Shown here in pieces: positions 1-12,700 of a DNA stretch of 64,000 bases (within the stretch, counting starts at the first letter, position 1; every line of letters starts with the position of its first letter). A program made the position numbers and the translations under genes. The notes below the pieces were generated by a model, which ran no database searches, was not told the DNA's origin, and saw nothing but the letters and a program-made list of their open reading frames with translations. Where the stretch lies: NCBI GenBank assembly GCA_039621445.1, contig CP154956.1, forward strand, positions 79,356,474 through 79,420,473, read 5' to 3'. Source of the DNA: Euglena gracilis. Lineage: Eukaryota; Euglenida; Euglenophyceae; Euglenales.

Positions 1-32
1 CCTCTGTTGTCTCGTCCCTCCCTCCCCTGCAG

Positions 33-112
33 ACCACTCCAGCCTGCCTTTCATGTCGGCCCCTGCCTCTGCCTCTGCTACCGTGCTGGACCTCTCCGTC
101 CCGTTCCGGGAG
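33..112 (+). CDS. Gene A candidate exon 1 (upstream part of GT31-like glycosyltransferase)
   Basis: The exon follows a strong pyrimidine tract ending in CTGCAG and stops at a GAG|GTGTGT donor. It begins with two bases of a split codon and ends in phase 0, in the same phase as the start of the next exon at 5076. The translation contains HSSLPFMSAP and VLDLSVPFRE and has no recognisable domain. In the model it would form part of the stem between the membrane anchor and the catalytic domain of a Golgi glycosyltransferase. The 5' end of the gene is probably outside the window. Assignment to gene A rests only on strand, phase and proximity, so it could belong to another gene. Confidence 0.45.
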
Positions 113-870
113 GTGTGTGACTCCCCTGGAGCCGAAGGTATCGTGCCCCTGTTGCATACCTGCGTACAGCCTCCACATTGGTGCTGTGTTCCTCCCTGGC
201 TCGTCTGGCCTTCCCTGAGTGACTCCCTGGAGTGGATGCTCCAGTGGGAGAGGGAGGTTATGGGGGGAATCTTAAGTTGTGGGATAAACGGGCGACTGTG
301 GTCGCGGCTGTAGGCATGTGCATGATCATGTGCATCCGTGGATGCTTGTGGGGTATGTGAATCCGAGGATGCTTGTAGGGGTGCACATACTGTGCACCCC
401 TGATTGTTGGATGCCAGGATTTGCATCCAACGAGCCGCAAATTTAATACACAAAGCCGCGAGTCGCGAGTCCTTCAGTGGAGGAAAGTGCACAGTACCCT
501 TCCAGTGCCCCTACTGTATTTGTGTGTCTGATTCCTGCACGAGTCACATGCCGCCTTGTGTACAGCAAACAGCTGCAGCCGATGGATGCCCTGCCTCCCA
601 CCCGCGTGGCAGTGTGCCAAGGGTGTTTGGACAAGCTCGAGAGGGCAGAGGCCCAGTGACGCTGTCACTGACACTAACTTTCACCTCACCGTGACCGACT
701 CTGTGCTTCCCTGTATATTTGTATATTTTGAAGAAGCGCAAACTGGCCACAATGCCATAAAAAAATGCTCAGATTGACCCAAATTAGAGCATTTCTTTTT
801 GATCTTGGCGAGACAATTCAGAAAATCATTGCATCCCTTCACACTTTTTCTGTGAAGGGAAGGATACCCC

Positions 871-957
871 CACCTATGGCCAACTATTTGCCGACCAGGG
901 CCGACCAGGGCCGACCAGGGCCGACCAGAGCACCAAAATGGGACGTGACCATAGGTG
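871..957 (+). mobile_element. Short inverted-repeat element with four 10-bp CCGACC units
   Basis: The left end reads CACCTATGGCCAACTATTT and the right end reads CCATAGGTG, which are inverted at their tips. Between them are four near-identical CCGACCAGGG-type decamers (890-929). A second copy at 54832-54949 has the same ends and a longer array, and a truncated copy lies near 53425-53550. The sequence is non-coding and probably a miniature transposon carrying an internal minisatellite. Confidence 0.55.
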
Positions 958-3179
958 CCTGCCTAGTGCAGCCCCGGAACCGAAGGTGCCGGGGAGCCAA
1001 AGATGGCCTATTTTCAAAGGAATGTGCCTGGGCATATTTTGTGTGGGGGGTGATATGGGTTGCCATGGCAGGCCTTACCAGGCTTTTTTTTTTACTGACC
1101 CCCAGGGGGAGGGGGGGTGTCCGGAGTGCCTTGGGGTGTTTGCCCAGGCAGGCACTACCCCCCCCCGGGGGGGGGGTTCGGATTTCGGCCTGTGACAGAT
1201 GCCTGCTTTGGAGCTCAAGCTGCTTACCCCACCTCCAGCTCCATTCTACCCTTGTCCCTCCTTCCCATTCCCATTCTGAACGTTCGCAGGTGTTTTGCTT
1301 TGGACAGCTTTGTGGCTGACCAAAGCAAACAAGTCAACAGCGTTTGTTGTCGTGGCTTTTGTTTTGGTTAGCTTGTGCGAATGTGAACCAGATGGCGTTG
1401 TGAAAAGGACGTTCTGACCCCCTTTTCCGGACCAGCATCGGGGACAGAAGAAGGGTTTGGAAGCGTCGCCAAAGTGACGGCGGAGTGACAGAGTGACCGA
1501 GGAGTGACAGACCCATGGAGAAACGCGGTTTCCCAGGCTGCTGGCAACACAAAGGGGCAACGCAATGCAACGCGATGGGAACCGTGGTTGGGAAACTGTT
1601 TTGTCATAAAACGGGACGACTGGTTCATTGTCCTCAATTCCAAACCCCAGCTCTAACCCTAAACCTGTTTGCTTGTGGTTTAAAATAGATAAAGCAGAGG
1701 GGGGACCAACTTATTTGGTTTTCCCAGCTTCGTTGACAGAAGAAGAAAGCACATAGAACCCGGTTTCCTCTAGGCCCCTTTCCACAATGTCCCTGTGAAG
1801 AAGTTGTCCTCGAAAGTTAAAAGCATACACTGAGGTGTTTGGGGCACCAACGAAGACTCCAATGCTGGTGTATGAGCGATGTGGCACCCACGGGCTGCAG
1901 AGTTCAATATAAAAGCAGGTGGGGGGTCAGACCCCCTCGTCTAAAAACGTCCATGACAAGACCCGGTCTGATTTTTTGGGGGGTGGCTCCATTTTTGGAC
2001 AATTTAATTTTTTTTCTTGGACCCCAAAAAACTCTCTTTTTCAGGCTCCAAAAAAAACACTAAAAACACTGAACGTTTTCTTTTTGCGCTTTGTGCCTTG
2101 TGTACACTGGCGAAAGCTGACGTTCAAGTTGATATTTTTTGGACTTCAAATCCCAAATTGAATTTTAATTCAAATTTCATCCTCTTTGTGTCTGAAATTG
2201 CGGAGGTTCTCTTTTTTTTTTTGGATTCTTGCTCGGCCCAGAGGGGCTCTTCTTTGGGGGGCGATATTTTTGGGAGGCTTTATTTTTGGCGGCAGTTGGG
2301 GGTGGGGGAGACACACCCATCTACCTCCCCCCCTTGTCCAAGACACCGTGTGTGTGTGCGTTTGTGTGTGTGTGTGTGTGTATGTGCTTGAGGGGGTCTC
2401 CTTTTTGGATTTTCGCTGAAAAAAATCGACCAGGGTCTAAAATAGGTCTAAATGGGTGATTTTTGGAAATTAGGAGGAATTGTTGTCAGACATATGTAAA
2501 CGGGGATATCGAAAAAGGCCAAAAAAAAACACGAATTTTTTGTTGTTTTTTTTTTCACATTTGGGGGGGGGGTATTTTTTTTTGATTTTCGCCGAAAATC
2601 CGGTGGCATCTTATTTCTGGGGGAGGGTCTAGTTTTTGGATTTTTTTTGCTGAAAATCGGCAGGGGGGTCTTATTTTGGGGAGGTCTTATTTTGGGGGGG
2701 TTAGTGGATAGCAAAACGGAGGAGGAACATGCTGACATTTTGTTATGATTTTGAGGAAAAGAGGCTGATATTATGGAATAAGGCGAAGGAGAACTAAATC
2801 CCCCCCGCCCACGACCCAGCGACCGGGTTTCTGCAACCCCCAACCTGGGGAGGGTCATACAAAACCCTGATCTGCAACCCCCGACAGGTTATATACCCGG
2901 GGGGGGGGTCGGTATGCAAGGGGTTTTCGGTGGGCAAGGGGGGGGGGGGGGGGGCATGAATTTCTAAGCATCTGCAAAATGAGGCAACCTTTTCCCTCTC
3001 CCACTCTCTCCATCAGATGACAGAAAAATCCTAATGTGTTCTTTGTCAACAATTTTGCTTCTTTTCCTTCTTTTTGTCCTCCGCTCATCTAAACACGTTG
3101 GCTTTGAGAACGTCTCCTCATCTCCTCTCCAACTTCTTTTGGAATAATGGATACACCATTGCTCAAGGTGTGTCTGCTC

Positions 3180-3870
3180 CTACCCAGGGGGGGGGCTGAC
3201 TGACTGGTTTTTTTTTTTGGAGTGCCTGGCTGGTTTTTGGCTCCAGACCCCCCCCCCCCGGAGGGTGGCATTCTCTGACAGTGGCCACCATGCGTCGAAG
3301 GCACTGGAAATTTTTGCGGGGTTTTGGCCCAAATCCGTTGGTTTTGAGCCATTTTTTGAGACCTTCCCAGGCATTTGCTTAAGGGATTGCAGTACCCCCC
3401 CCGGGGGGGGGGCTGGACTGCAGCTCGTCCAAATTTGGCTAGTGGGTTTTCTAGCAGACCCCCCCCCCGGGGGGTCTGCTAGCAGGGCTAGCTAGTGGAA
3501 AAAAATTTTCCAGTGACCGGCGCGAAGCGCCGAAATTTTTTTTTGGACCCCCAAAAATGGCCCAAAATGCCCGTTTTTGGCCATTTTTGGGAATTTTTGG
3601 AACAAAATCAGCCAAAAACCTGTTAAAAACCTCATTTTTCCTCTGGCGCTGTGCGCCGGAGAAAATTTTTTTTCCAGTCCGGGGGACCCCCGGACCCCCC
3701 CCCCCCCGGGGGGGCCTAGCTAGTCCACTTTTTTCAGTGTCTAGCCGATTGGCTAGCCAGTACCCCCCCCCCGGGGCCTTAAGCAAATGCCTGGACCCTC
3801 CCCCCGGGTTATGAAGTTGGTGATTGGTTTTTGAGAAGTGACTTGCTGGTTTTTGGAATTCAGAAGGTCC
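3180..3870 (+). repeat. C/G-tract hairpin repeats (two or more copies)
   Basis: The block alternates runs of 7-13 C and G with two short hairpins, GGCGC-GAA-GCGCC inside 3518-3532 and GGCGC-TGT-GCGCC near 3645-3659, each followed by a T-run. Phrases such as TGACTGGTTTTT and AGTGACC recur in the copies at 6515 and 16190. The non-coding block is one of at least nine in the window. Confidence 0.55.
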
Positions 3871-5075
3871 CCCCCACCCGGTTCGGTGATCAATGGTACG
3901 ACAATGACCACACCTCATTTTGATCAAAGCCTGAGAAGAATGCCCTCAAAGTTCTTTGTCCACCTCTTACACAAGCAATTCCATTTTGCATTTTGGTAAG
4001 CTTTTCCAGATGATTTCTGGTTTTTGAGGGTGAGGTCCCCCCACCTCCCCGGTTCGTGGCATGGTCAAAAAATGTCTAAAATGGGGAATCAAGGAGAAAA
4101 TTGTGCCAAACCCTTTCGGACCCATTATGGGGAAAAAAACAAAACTGGGTGTTTGCATGTTGTTTTCTTTTTCTTTCCATCTGTTGACCAGACGTTGTGA
4201 GAGCTGATTTTGTAAAGAGAAAATTTGCAGCTGCACAAATAATTTTGGAGGGATTGGGGTCAAAGAGGCTGGTCCAATATTTTTGCAAACGTATTTGGGG
4301 GATCATTTCCCCATGGACAGTTGTCACCCGTGGGGATGTTTGTTACGCTGGGAAGTTGTGAGTTTGGGTCAACCAGGCATGCTGCCACCTGGACCAAAGT
4401 TACAAAAATACTTCGGGTATGGCGTGTGAGTTTTCAACATATTCTGTGGTTCCACTTATTTTAGTGTTTTACCCTTCCTGGGAAGTTGTCTTCAAGGGCT
4501 AAAATTATTGTTTTCCCCACCCACGATCCGGGGGGGGGGGGTAGATGTTCACCTCGGCACGGACACATGCCAATGGAATGGGAGAGCCAATTGAGTGAGT
4601 CAAGTACCTCCAGAGCCGGCGTGCCCCCACTCGCATAATGCCTCCAATGGAATGCCGCCGCGGACAGGCTGGACTTTTGGAGGTGGGAATGGGGGTGGGA
4701 AAGGGGCTTTTTTCCAGCCTGCCCAAGTTATCCGGCCACGGAGTTGGAAGCCCCCCCTGAGTTGCACTTAGGCTTCGTATGTTTATGGCCGGCGCTAAAT
4801 TCGTTTCTGGACCAGTTGTGTGGTGAGTGGCCAGGGACCCCTTGCACCAGTACTCTTTTGTTGCTCCGCCTAGCCCGGTGAGCAACTGTCTGGTGTAATT
4901 CCAGCGCTGTGGGGACATACACTCACCTTGTGTGGTTGGTGTGGTTCCTGTGAGTGAGTGTACACCCTTGCGCCCTAGTGCTGCTCTTGCCTCCTGCCCT
5001 CTTCCCACTTTTTTGTGTGTGGGGGATGCATGGCGCAGGCACAACGCCATGTCTCCCCCCCCCACCTCATCCCAG

Positions 5076-5194
5076 TGGGTGGGGAAGTTGCGGGTTGGTC
5101 GAACTCAGCCTGGCTGTGACCTGGAGCAGTTTGCCCCGGGGCGGGCGGTACACGACGTGGTCATCGCCATCTTTACGGGGGAGAACGATGGCGG
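5076..5194 (+). CDS. Gene A candidate exon 2: start of GT31-like catalytic domain
   Basis: An acceptor (CATCCCAG) opens the exon in phase 0, agreeing with the exon ending at 112. The translation runs through CDLEQFAPGR to HDVVIAIFTGENDGG and stops at a GG|GTACAAG donor. In GT31 beta-1,3-glycosyltransferases the catalytic domain opens with a hydrophobic beta-strand of the type V-x-I-x-I-x-[ST], followed by RR-x-x-IR-x-TW. The strand is seen here and the RR/TW motif appears on the exon at 12701. The end phase (2) does not match the start phase of the 12701 exon, so a short exon is missing or a boundary is wrong. Confidence 0.5.
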
Positions 5195-6164
5195 GTACAA
5201 GTCGCCCAGGCCCTGGCGAATGGCGGAACCCCCCCCCGCCCGTCCCGAAACATCTTGCCCAAAGAATTGGAAAATGTGCCACTGCACTCTGACAGCACCA
5301 TTTCCGGACGGTGTGCCCATTCAATCTCATCAATCTCTGGCAGCCGATGTTGCACTCAAGCTTTTTTTGGGTGTTTTCCTGTGCGCATTTGTGCGAAAAA
5401 AAATAAATTTAGGCAGTCTCATGCCATTTGGACACCCCGGAGGGTCCCAGAGGAATGATGCGTTTTTCAACACCCCCCTTTTCACACAATTGGGACCTTT
5501 TTTTCTTTCCTCCGGGATTTTTTTTTGCGTTTCAAGGCACAACGATGCGCAGAGTGTGCCCCCTGTGTGCAGCCCATCACAGTGACTTTGGGGTTGGGGT
5601 TGGCGTATGGTCAGGGTGGTTGCGAGTTTTAGATGGCAAAATTGTGTTTTAAAGTTAGGTTTATATTTCGCCTCAAATTCGGCCCGAATTCGGCCCCAAG
5701 TCGTAACCTAACCCCATCCCCATCAACGACCCCAGTGTTCCAATCCCCGCACACGAGCCGTTTAAACGGTGAATCGGGGGGGGGGGGTCCGGGAAATTCC
5801 TCATACTCCGTGTGCTCGTGCGTCAAATAAGCGAATCCCATCATGGTCCACCCCCACCATCATGTTATTGGGATTCCCCGGGGGGTTCTCAGTAGTATGA
5901 GGCTGCTGAGCTTTGTTTTGGGGGGTTACCCAGTTTTTTCAATTTGCTGATTGCGCACTAGCCCTCCGTGTGTGCACCTGCATTCCGGGGGTGAAACCCG
6001 AGGGAAAGGCCACAATTTGATAAGTTTGATGTTTTTGGCCCCCAACACATGGTGCCGAGTTGTGAATCCCCTGGTTGACCCCAGGAAATAAGAAATTCAC
6101 ACAAAGCTCCCCAGTTCTGATTCTTATGCAAAGGAACCACTTTAAAGCCAACCAACAGCCTCCT

Positions 6165-6246
6165 CTGTCAGCCTGTTTGGAGCTTAAAGACAAATGGCAT
6201 GAAATCTGTCAGCCTGTTTGGAGCTGAAACACAAATGGCATGAAAT
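6165..6246 (+). repeat. 41-bp tandem duplication, two copies
   Basis: The unit CTGTCAGCCTGTTTGGAGCT with its following 21 bases occurs twice in direct succession, with only a few differences. Nothing around it suggests a coding or structural role. Confidence 0.85.
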
Positions 6247-6514
6247 CATGATATTATCTTTCCTGTATTCTTTTGGCTCTGGACCGTAGAAGGCACTGCA
6301 CCATGTTTTTCGGCAAAAAGACCGCAGGTGTAAATAATCGCTCGAGTTGTTTTTTCCAAGCTGAATCTTGAGTTGTCGTTTATATTTTGTTTTTTTATCC
6401 TCATGTTTCAGGTGTATTAAAATGGTTTCATTTTATGAAACCAGAAAAAATTGGCCAAACATGGGAAACCAGTCATAAAGATCCCTCTGACCCTGGGACT
6501 TGCAATCATATAGT

Positions 6515-6775
6515 CACTGGCTGACCCCCCCTCCCGGGAGTCACTGGTTTTTTTTGAGTGATTGACTGGTTTGGCCCAGACCGGGTTAACGGAAAAAAAT
6601 TCTTACAGTGACCCGGCACCGAAGGTGGCGGGAAAATTTTGGTCATTTTTTTTTTCCCGTTTGTGGTCAATTTTCCCTTTCCGGGGTGGGGGAGGAGGGT
6701 AGGTGGCTCATTGGGTTTCCAAAAAAAGTGACTGACTGGTTTTGAGAAGAGTGGAAGTGACCCCTGGGGCGTTTG
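6515..6775 (+). repeat. C/G-tract hairpin repeat copy
   Basis: The copy shares AGTGACCCGGC, an imperfect GGC-x-CC hairpin, a T-run, the phrase TTTGTGGTCAATT and a terminal TGACTGGTTT/GAGAAGAGTGGA segment with the copy at 16190-16500. Shared order over about 250 bases shows common descent rather than chance low complexity. Confidence 0.6.
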
Positions 6776-7956
6776 TTAAAAAGAAAAATCCGATGCAACC
6801 GGCTGATAATGGTCAAGAGGCGGCCAAGAATGGTGAAGAGTGATTTGCAACTGGCAAAATTGCACCCAAACGACCCAAATCTGCAGACAATTAAGCTGCA
6901 ATCTGTCGCTGAGGTGCCGCCAACATCATTCAGAAAATGAGTTTTTGCAACAGTCTTTAAAAATTCATTTGTGTAAAGTCTTTAAAACATCACAAATTCA
7001 TGGCGACAGATGTGAATTGCTGTTTTGTGCAAGGTGTGTGTCAAACCGGACATTTCCGGGTCGCAAAAACAATCAAAAAGAGTCGCGAATGGGAATCAAG
7101 CGTCGTCAGCCCAAATCTGTGGGAAACCGTGGAGTGGGGCATTGGGTGGAAACAGAGGGTGGGAAGGCGATTTTGGGGCGGGACCCAACTTTTCTGCGAC
7201 CTTCCACCGGCCTGCCCCTGCCTCGGCTGAACACTGGCTTGGCCTTCGCTGGACAAAGGCGTGGCAGCGACGGGGCAAAAGGGGTTTCGGATGTGATCAT
7301 TTTCCCAACCCTGCCCAACCCAACTTTTCTGCAACACGGAAGGCATCCTGGCCCTTTCCGCATCGAACACGCAGTTGATGGTGGAATGGCAATGGCACCA
7401 TGAGCCAATTGTGCATTGCCTGCACCTTGCCACACTTGCTTTCAAATTTTCCACATTCCTCCGCTTTCTGCCTTGCCAAAGCTTTTTTGCCCACAGTGGA
7501 CGTTATCCAGATTGATGTTTGCCGTTTGTGAGTGGGTATTCCCAATCCAGCGCAGCCGGAGGCCCAGTCGGAAAAATCTTTAAGGGGTTTCTGGACAATT
7601 TAGCAGTTTGGGTGGGAAGGTAGGGATTTAGCGTTCAATGTAGCCCCCACCAGAGGTCAGAGGGTGACCTGAGGGGTGGGGGGTCCCTCTGGTGTGGACC
7701 CTGGAGTGGACCAAGTTGGGTGGATATCAAGCACATCTGATGATGCTGGGCAATCAATGCTAAGCGATGCTAGGTGATGCTGGGCAATGCTGGGTTTTTT
7801 GGAGACCAGGGGCGATGCTGGCATTTTTTTTGCATATTTTGAAGAACTAAACCCATATTTGGAATTATCAAGCAATCATTTACCTCATATCTCACATGTT
7901 ACATTCATTTTGGCCTTTTTTTGGATCTATTTTTGCAATTTTGGGCAATTTTTGTA

Positions 7957-8365
7957 CCCCCCCCCCCTAGTCGTACGACCACCCCTCATCTATGACCACC
8001 CCCCGGTCACAGGTTGCAGGTCATGGGGGTGTTATGACCACCCCCCCCCGGTCACAGGTTGCAGGTTGCGAAAAAAAATTTAACCCCCAAAATAAGTCCC
8101 CCCACTGGCCGGTCCGTGCAAAAATCCATGAAATGGACCCCCCAAAATAAGGTTCCCCCTGCCGCCGCGAGGCGCCGGATTTTTGAAAATGGGACATTTT
8201 GGGGGGGGTAAAAAATGCCATTTTGGGACACTTTTCACACGCTTCTACGACCACCCCCTCATCTATGACCACCCCCCGGTCACAGGTTGCAGGTTATGGG
8301 GGTGTTATGACCACCCCCCCCGGTCACAGGTTGCAGGAACCCGGTCATACGACTAGGGGGGGGGG
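7957..8365 (+). mobile_element. TA-flanked miniature element with C-tract inverted termini
   Basis: The left terminus is a C-run followed by CTAGTCGTACGAC. The right terminus is GTCATACGACTAG followed by a G-run, its inverted match with one mismatch. A TA dinucleotide lies immediately outside both ends (7955-7956 and 8366-8367), as expected for a TA target duplication. Inside, an approximately 85-base module (TATGACCACCCCCCGGTCAC onward) is present twice in direct orientation at about 7988-8070 and 8255-8340. No coding capacity is visible, so it is a non-autonomous element of unknown parent. Confidence 0.75.
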
Positions 8366-8639
8366 TAATAATTTGAGTAAATTTTGGCCTAATTTGGGTC
8401 AAGATGAGCAATTCTATGGCATTTTAGCCATTTTATGCATTTCGGTAGTTTTGGGTCATTTTTCACAATCTCTGCGGACATTGTGAACCATTTTGGGGCT
8501 ATTCGAGGTCATTTCAAGCAATTTTAGGTCATTTTGGTCTCTTTGCAACCGTTTTATCTCATTTGGTTTGGGTTTTTTGGGGCATTTTGATTAGGTTAAG
8601 AGCCAGGATGCAGTTCCTGGAATGGTTGCATCGAGCATC

Positions 8640-9230
8640 AATTCCATTCACTCCATCCACTACAGTATTTACATCGGCGTCGATGCAGTGGATGTGGATA
8701 CTAGGGTCCATGCAGTGGATGGACTGGATGCAGACACTGGCGTCGAAAACAGTGGGTGTAGTGGACAGACACTGGAGTCGATGCAGTGAATGTACATATT
8801 AGAGTCGGTGCAATGGATGGACTGGATGGCTGGACCAGTATCTACATCCACAGCATCGACTCCAGTATCTGCTTCCACTTCATCAATTACACTCCAGCAC
8901 TGCATCGACTCCAGTATCTGCATCTGGTCCATCCGTGCATCGACTCCTACATCCAACATCCTCCAGTATCTCCATCCAGTCCATCCACTCCGTCAACTAC
9001 ACTCCCGTACTAGACCAAGAGGGGAAGAGGGTTTGTGGCTGGCTAAAAAATGGCCAACAACAGATGAATTTGGGGAAAGTGAACAAAAGTGGCCAAGAGT
9101 GGCCAAGAATGTTCAAAAGTGGGCAACAGATGGCAGATGGTTAAAGTGGAGAAAGTGGACAAAAGTGGATGGAGTGGATGCAGGTGATGTTGTGGATGCA
9201 GTGGATGCAGTATCTGAGTGAATGCAGGTA
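8640..9230 (+). repeat. TGGATGCAG/ATCGACTCC minisatellite that reverses orientation
   Basis: From about 8660 to 8840 the sequence is a degenerate array of GATGCAGTGGATG-type units. From about 8840 to 9010 the same unit continues as its reverse complement (CCAGTATCTACATCCAC). A further forward segment lies at 9160-9230. The opposing halves could fold into a long imperfect hairpin. Open frames across it are periodic and are not genes. Confidence 0.7.
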
Positions 9231-9239
9231 TTGGAGGTA

Positions 9240-9664
9240 AACCTCCCCCGCAATAGTAGGGCGTGCCCTCTACAAGAGCAGGGTCCAAATAGTAGAGCAC
9301 CCCCCCTCTGGCGAAGCGACCGTCCACTCCAAGAGCATCCCCCTGGAAAACCAATGGAAGCAGAAGCAAGGCAAGTCATTCCATGTGATTGTGGCAAGGT
9401 TTGTAACTTGCCCCAAAAAGGCAAGCTTCCCAGAGCTCAGCGGCTACACCATAATCCTTTGCTGCTTTTGGGTTACTCTTAACTCATAGTGCATATTCTC
9501 CAATCTCTAGTCGAACATTAAGGCCAATTGTTTTGCGCTTACCTTTGGGTGCATCAGATGTGTGTGATGTCCACTACAAGAGCAGGGTCCAAATAGAAGA
9601 GCACCCCCCCTATGGCGAAGCGAGCGTCCACTGCAAGAGCACCCGCTCTACAATTAGGGGGGTT
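9240..9664 (+). mobile_element. TA-flanked miniature element with AACC(C/T)CCC termini
   Basis: The left end, AACCTCCCCCGCAATAGTAG, and the right end, CTACAATTAGGGGGGTT, are inverted relatives, and TA lies outside each (9238-9239 and 9665-9666). The internal module CTACAAGAGCAGGGTCCAAA, followed by AGAGCACCCCCCCT and GGCGAAGCGA, appears twice (about 9270-9330 and 9573-9630). The element is non-coding. Confidence 0.7.
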
Positions 9665-12600
9665 TACAACACCAGGGCTTCAAAGGCAAACCTGGGCAAC
9701 GCTGGGCGATACTGGGCCCAAGGGCAGAGCCACAGTTCCTGTCAACGTGTCCTGCCAATTCCAATTGATCGCCCTGCTTCACCAACACAAATCATGTCCA
9801 CTGGGACAGCACCGCAGACCACATGGGTTTCTGTCTGCACCACGTCTTAAACGGAAAACCGCCCAGGAAAGAGAAACCCATTGTTCATTCATTTGTGATA
9901 CCAGGTCCCAATCAACTGTTTGGCAATTTCACCACCTTCACACCTCCCACTCCTACCTGTTGTCAATAAACACCAACGTTTCCCATTCTCACGCCCTCTG
10001 TGCAAGGGACTTCCGCTTGTAACATCCACGATCCACCCATATCAACCATAGCAACCCGGGCAAGCATACACAACAAGTAAATCGGCCCGGATCCATTCCT
10101 TGTTCAGGCGTTTAACCGCCTAAACAGTTCTCAATTGTATTCCCAACAAATTTCCCTCCGTGTGGACTCTTCTCTGCAGATGCAAACTTTCAGGAGGAAA
10201 GCCGCCTAAACGCAGTCTTCTGAAAAATTATAGGGCCATTTGGTCCAAAAAAAGCTTCAAAAATTTTTAGGCGGGCTTGCCAACCTGTCCTGACGAGTCT
10301 GCGGGTGTGGTGTTGGCGGTCGATGCCACAAAAATATCCAAAAATTGCGGGTTGGTGTCGCAAGAGCGATTAAAGCAGTTCCCAGAGTCCTCTGCTCAGC
10401 ACACAGCAGGTGTTGGTGGTCACAAATCAGGCTTTGGGAGGAGCAAAACAAGAACAATACACTACAAGATTCCAAAAATGGCCAGAAATTTCCCTTTCTG
10501 AGTAGCTGGTTGTTGCAATCAGAAAATTTCGGAGAGGTTTTGAACAGATCCACTGAAATTCGGAAATTCAGGCTTTTTGGGTGGGATTTACCAGGAGTTA
10601 GACAGCATTTTTGCCTTTGAAACGGGCAGTCTCCCCCAAAAATTCAGCAGTGTGCCCAAATCCCCATTTTTTTCCTTTGACGTTCACTTTCAGTCTCGCC
10701 AACGCGCCTTAAAAGAGGGCAACAGAGGTTTTCGCAGTCATCAGACCTCTGGGAGGTGAGGAAATAGGGAGGGATCTGTTCTCAACAAGCGCCAGGTCGC
10801 TGTTGACCCGGTTTAAATGCGTTCGGTGACCCCCACTCTCTCATATGTCATGTGTCCCTTCCGTTTAAATGTGTTTCTCGGCTAAGAGCCCAAGTTCCAT
10901 GCTGAGCCAAGTCCTTCCTGTGTAGACAGCTGTCTCTGGTTTCCATCAACCCCAGCCACTCGCCTGCATACCGTTGCACACAAATGGACACCAAGGTGCA
11001 AAGGCAGCCTGGCAACAAAACCTGCAACCATGTCCTCCACAAGTACCTGGCCCTGCAGGTGTCACAGGTGGTGCAGTAAATATTCATGAACCCTTGCATA
11101 TCCATTGGTGGGTAACCACTCAAACTCCTTCCCGGATTTTTTGGCGTGCAATAAATGTTTGCAAGATTTAAAAATCAGAAATTTCGGGCCCTTTCTTGCG
11201 GGCCCAAAAAAGGGCCAAAAGTGTCGTAAAATGTCGAAATTGGGTGGGTGGCTGACTAGAGGAAGGGAGAGTTATTCCTCCATTTCCGGTGTGAAATAGC
11301 TTGAATTTGGAACTCAAGAATGCCCCCCCCCCCAAAAGTACGCCCCCTCCCCCCTCCCCCCTCCCCCCGAGGGTTGCCACAATCTGTGCAAAGGCCTCAC
11401 CGCAGTCTCTGATGGCAGCACCCCATTTACAACCCTTAGAATCCCACAACTACAACTGGGGTGAGGGTGCTCCGTAGCTGTCCTGGGCAGCAATCGATGT
11501 AACACCAATTGGGGGGCGGCGATGGGGCCTTTTCTCCCTCCAACATGCACTGTGTAGCTTTATAATGGTGTTTGTCCGTGGTGGACGGTGGTGGTGGACA
11601 GAAGGACAGTGGGTACAGTGCGAGAAGGAGCATTTTTTTGGACGCCAAGATTTCACCTGTGCCAAAACGAGTACCACACTCCAGGCAATGACCAGGTATC
11701 TATTTCACAATGTGTACCACCCGTCAGTTGCCTCGGATGAAATCTTTCCCAATGATCTGGCGGGAACCCTGCCTCCAGTGTTTGAAACCTGACAACCCAC
11801 AAAGCCCGACAACTGCGCCAAACTACCAAACATCTGGGGGTGCTTGGCTGTGGAACAAAACTAGTAAAAAAAACCCACCCCTTTTTGCACATTTTGCACA
11901 ACATCAAATCTTGCCACTGTTGACTTGGGGGTGCCCCTCCCATCACACGCTTTGTTCTTCCTCCCCAAAATTTTTTTCTGACGTAATTTCCCAGGATTTA
12001 TTTTCTCTGTTGTGGGTTTCACCTGTCTTCATTCATCATCTCAAAATGTTGATAAGCAGCCCCTTTTGAAGCATCACCTTACAAACCATATTTGGTGAAT
12101 CAGGTTTCTTGCAATTTTTTTTTTCAGTGATGCCAAGAAAAACATGCTTTCACAGAAGTAGCATTGAGAAAATCATCATTTGTGGCACTGGTAATGACTG
12201 ACACTTCACAATTCACTAAAATTTAAATTTTGATCAAATCCATGCCTGACAGCTACGGTGATGATGTTGTTGGCAACCCGCGAAGTCAGTAAAAATTTCA
12301 ACAAGGAAAAATAAATGAACACAAGGGAAAAAGTTGTGCAAACTGAAGCCAACCAAAAAATATGTCTATTTGGGCGAATTGGTCCATCGTTTTGCCCATC
12401 ATTCTTAGGCGGCGAAACCCCCGAAATGTTTTCTGCTTCCTCTTTTTTTTTGCCTCCTAAGTCATTCCTTGCTGCAGAATCTGGGAATCTGGGAATTCGG
12501 GAATTCTCGGGCTTTGTCAGGATTTGTCGGTTCCTCACCTCCAGAAAGCCAGAGTGATGGGGACAGGGTGATGGTTTGTCAGACTTTGTTGGGATTTGAC

Positions 12601-12700
12601 GCCGGAGATTCTTGCTCAGGACAGGGTTCATCCAGCCCTTGTCCAAAATCTAAGTGAACCATCGCCGGGGAGAAGGCCCAATCCCAAATCGTATTTCCAG
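9665..12700 (+). other. Gene-free stretch, probable intron of gene A
   Basis: I recognise no exon, transposon end or ordered repeat here apart from a C-run block at 11320-11370. Composition is close to average and short frames on both strands look random. A small exon of gene A may be hidden here, because the exons at 5076 and 12701 do not join in phase. Confidence 0.4.

Larger units (their letters stand above)
113..5075 (+). other. Long gene-free stretch, probable intron of gene A
   Basis: I see no exon here. The stretch holds a CCGACC-array element (871-957), homopolymer runs of C, G, T and A, a short GT repeat (2349-2382), and a large block of C/G-tract hairpin repeats (3180-3870). Long open frames on either strand are read through these tracts and have no protein character. 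Confidence 0.6.
5195..7956 (+). other. Gene-free stretch, probable intron of gene A
   Basis: No exon was recognised. The stretch contains a 41-bp tandem duplication (6165-6246) and one C/G-tract hairpin repeat (6515-6775). A GATGCTGGG-type minisatellite lies at about 7735-7815. The remainder has ordinary composition and no protein signal on either strand. Confidence 0.5.

Noticed and set aside
4505-5065. 186-codon minus-strand frame ending in VRAEVNIYPPPP
   Set aside because: No splice or domain pattern; it overlaps the G-run at 4530, and the opposite strand holds the better-supported exon at 5076.
7988-8340. Possible CRISPR-like direct repeats
   Set aside because: There are only two copies of a long module inside a transposon-like element in a eukaryotic context; no spacers or cas genes.
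8640-9230. Coding frames with TASTPV/ISS repeats
   Set aside because: The frames follow the minisatellite period and change with strand; they are not proteins.
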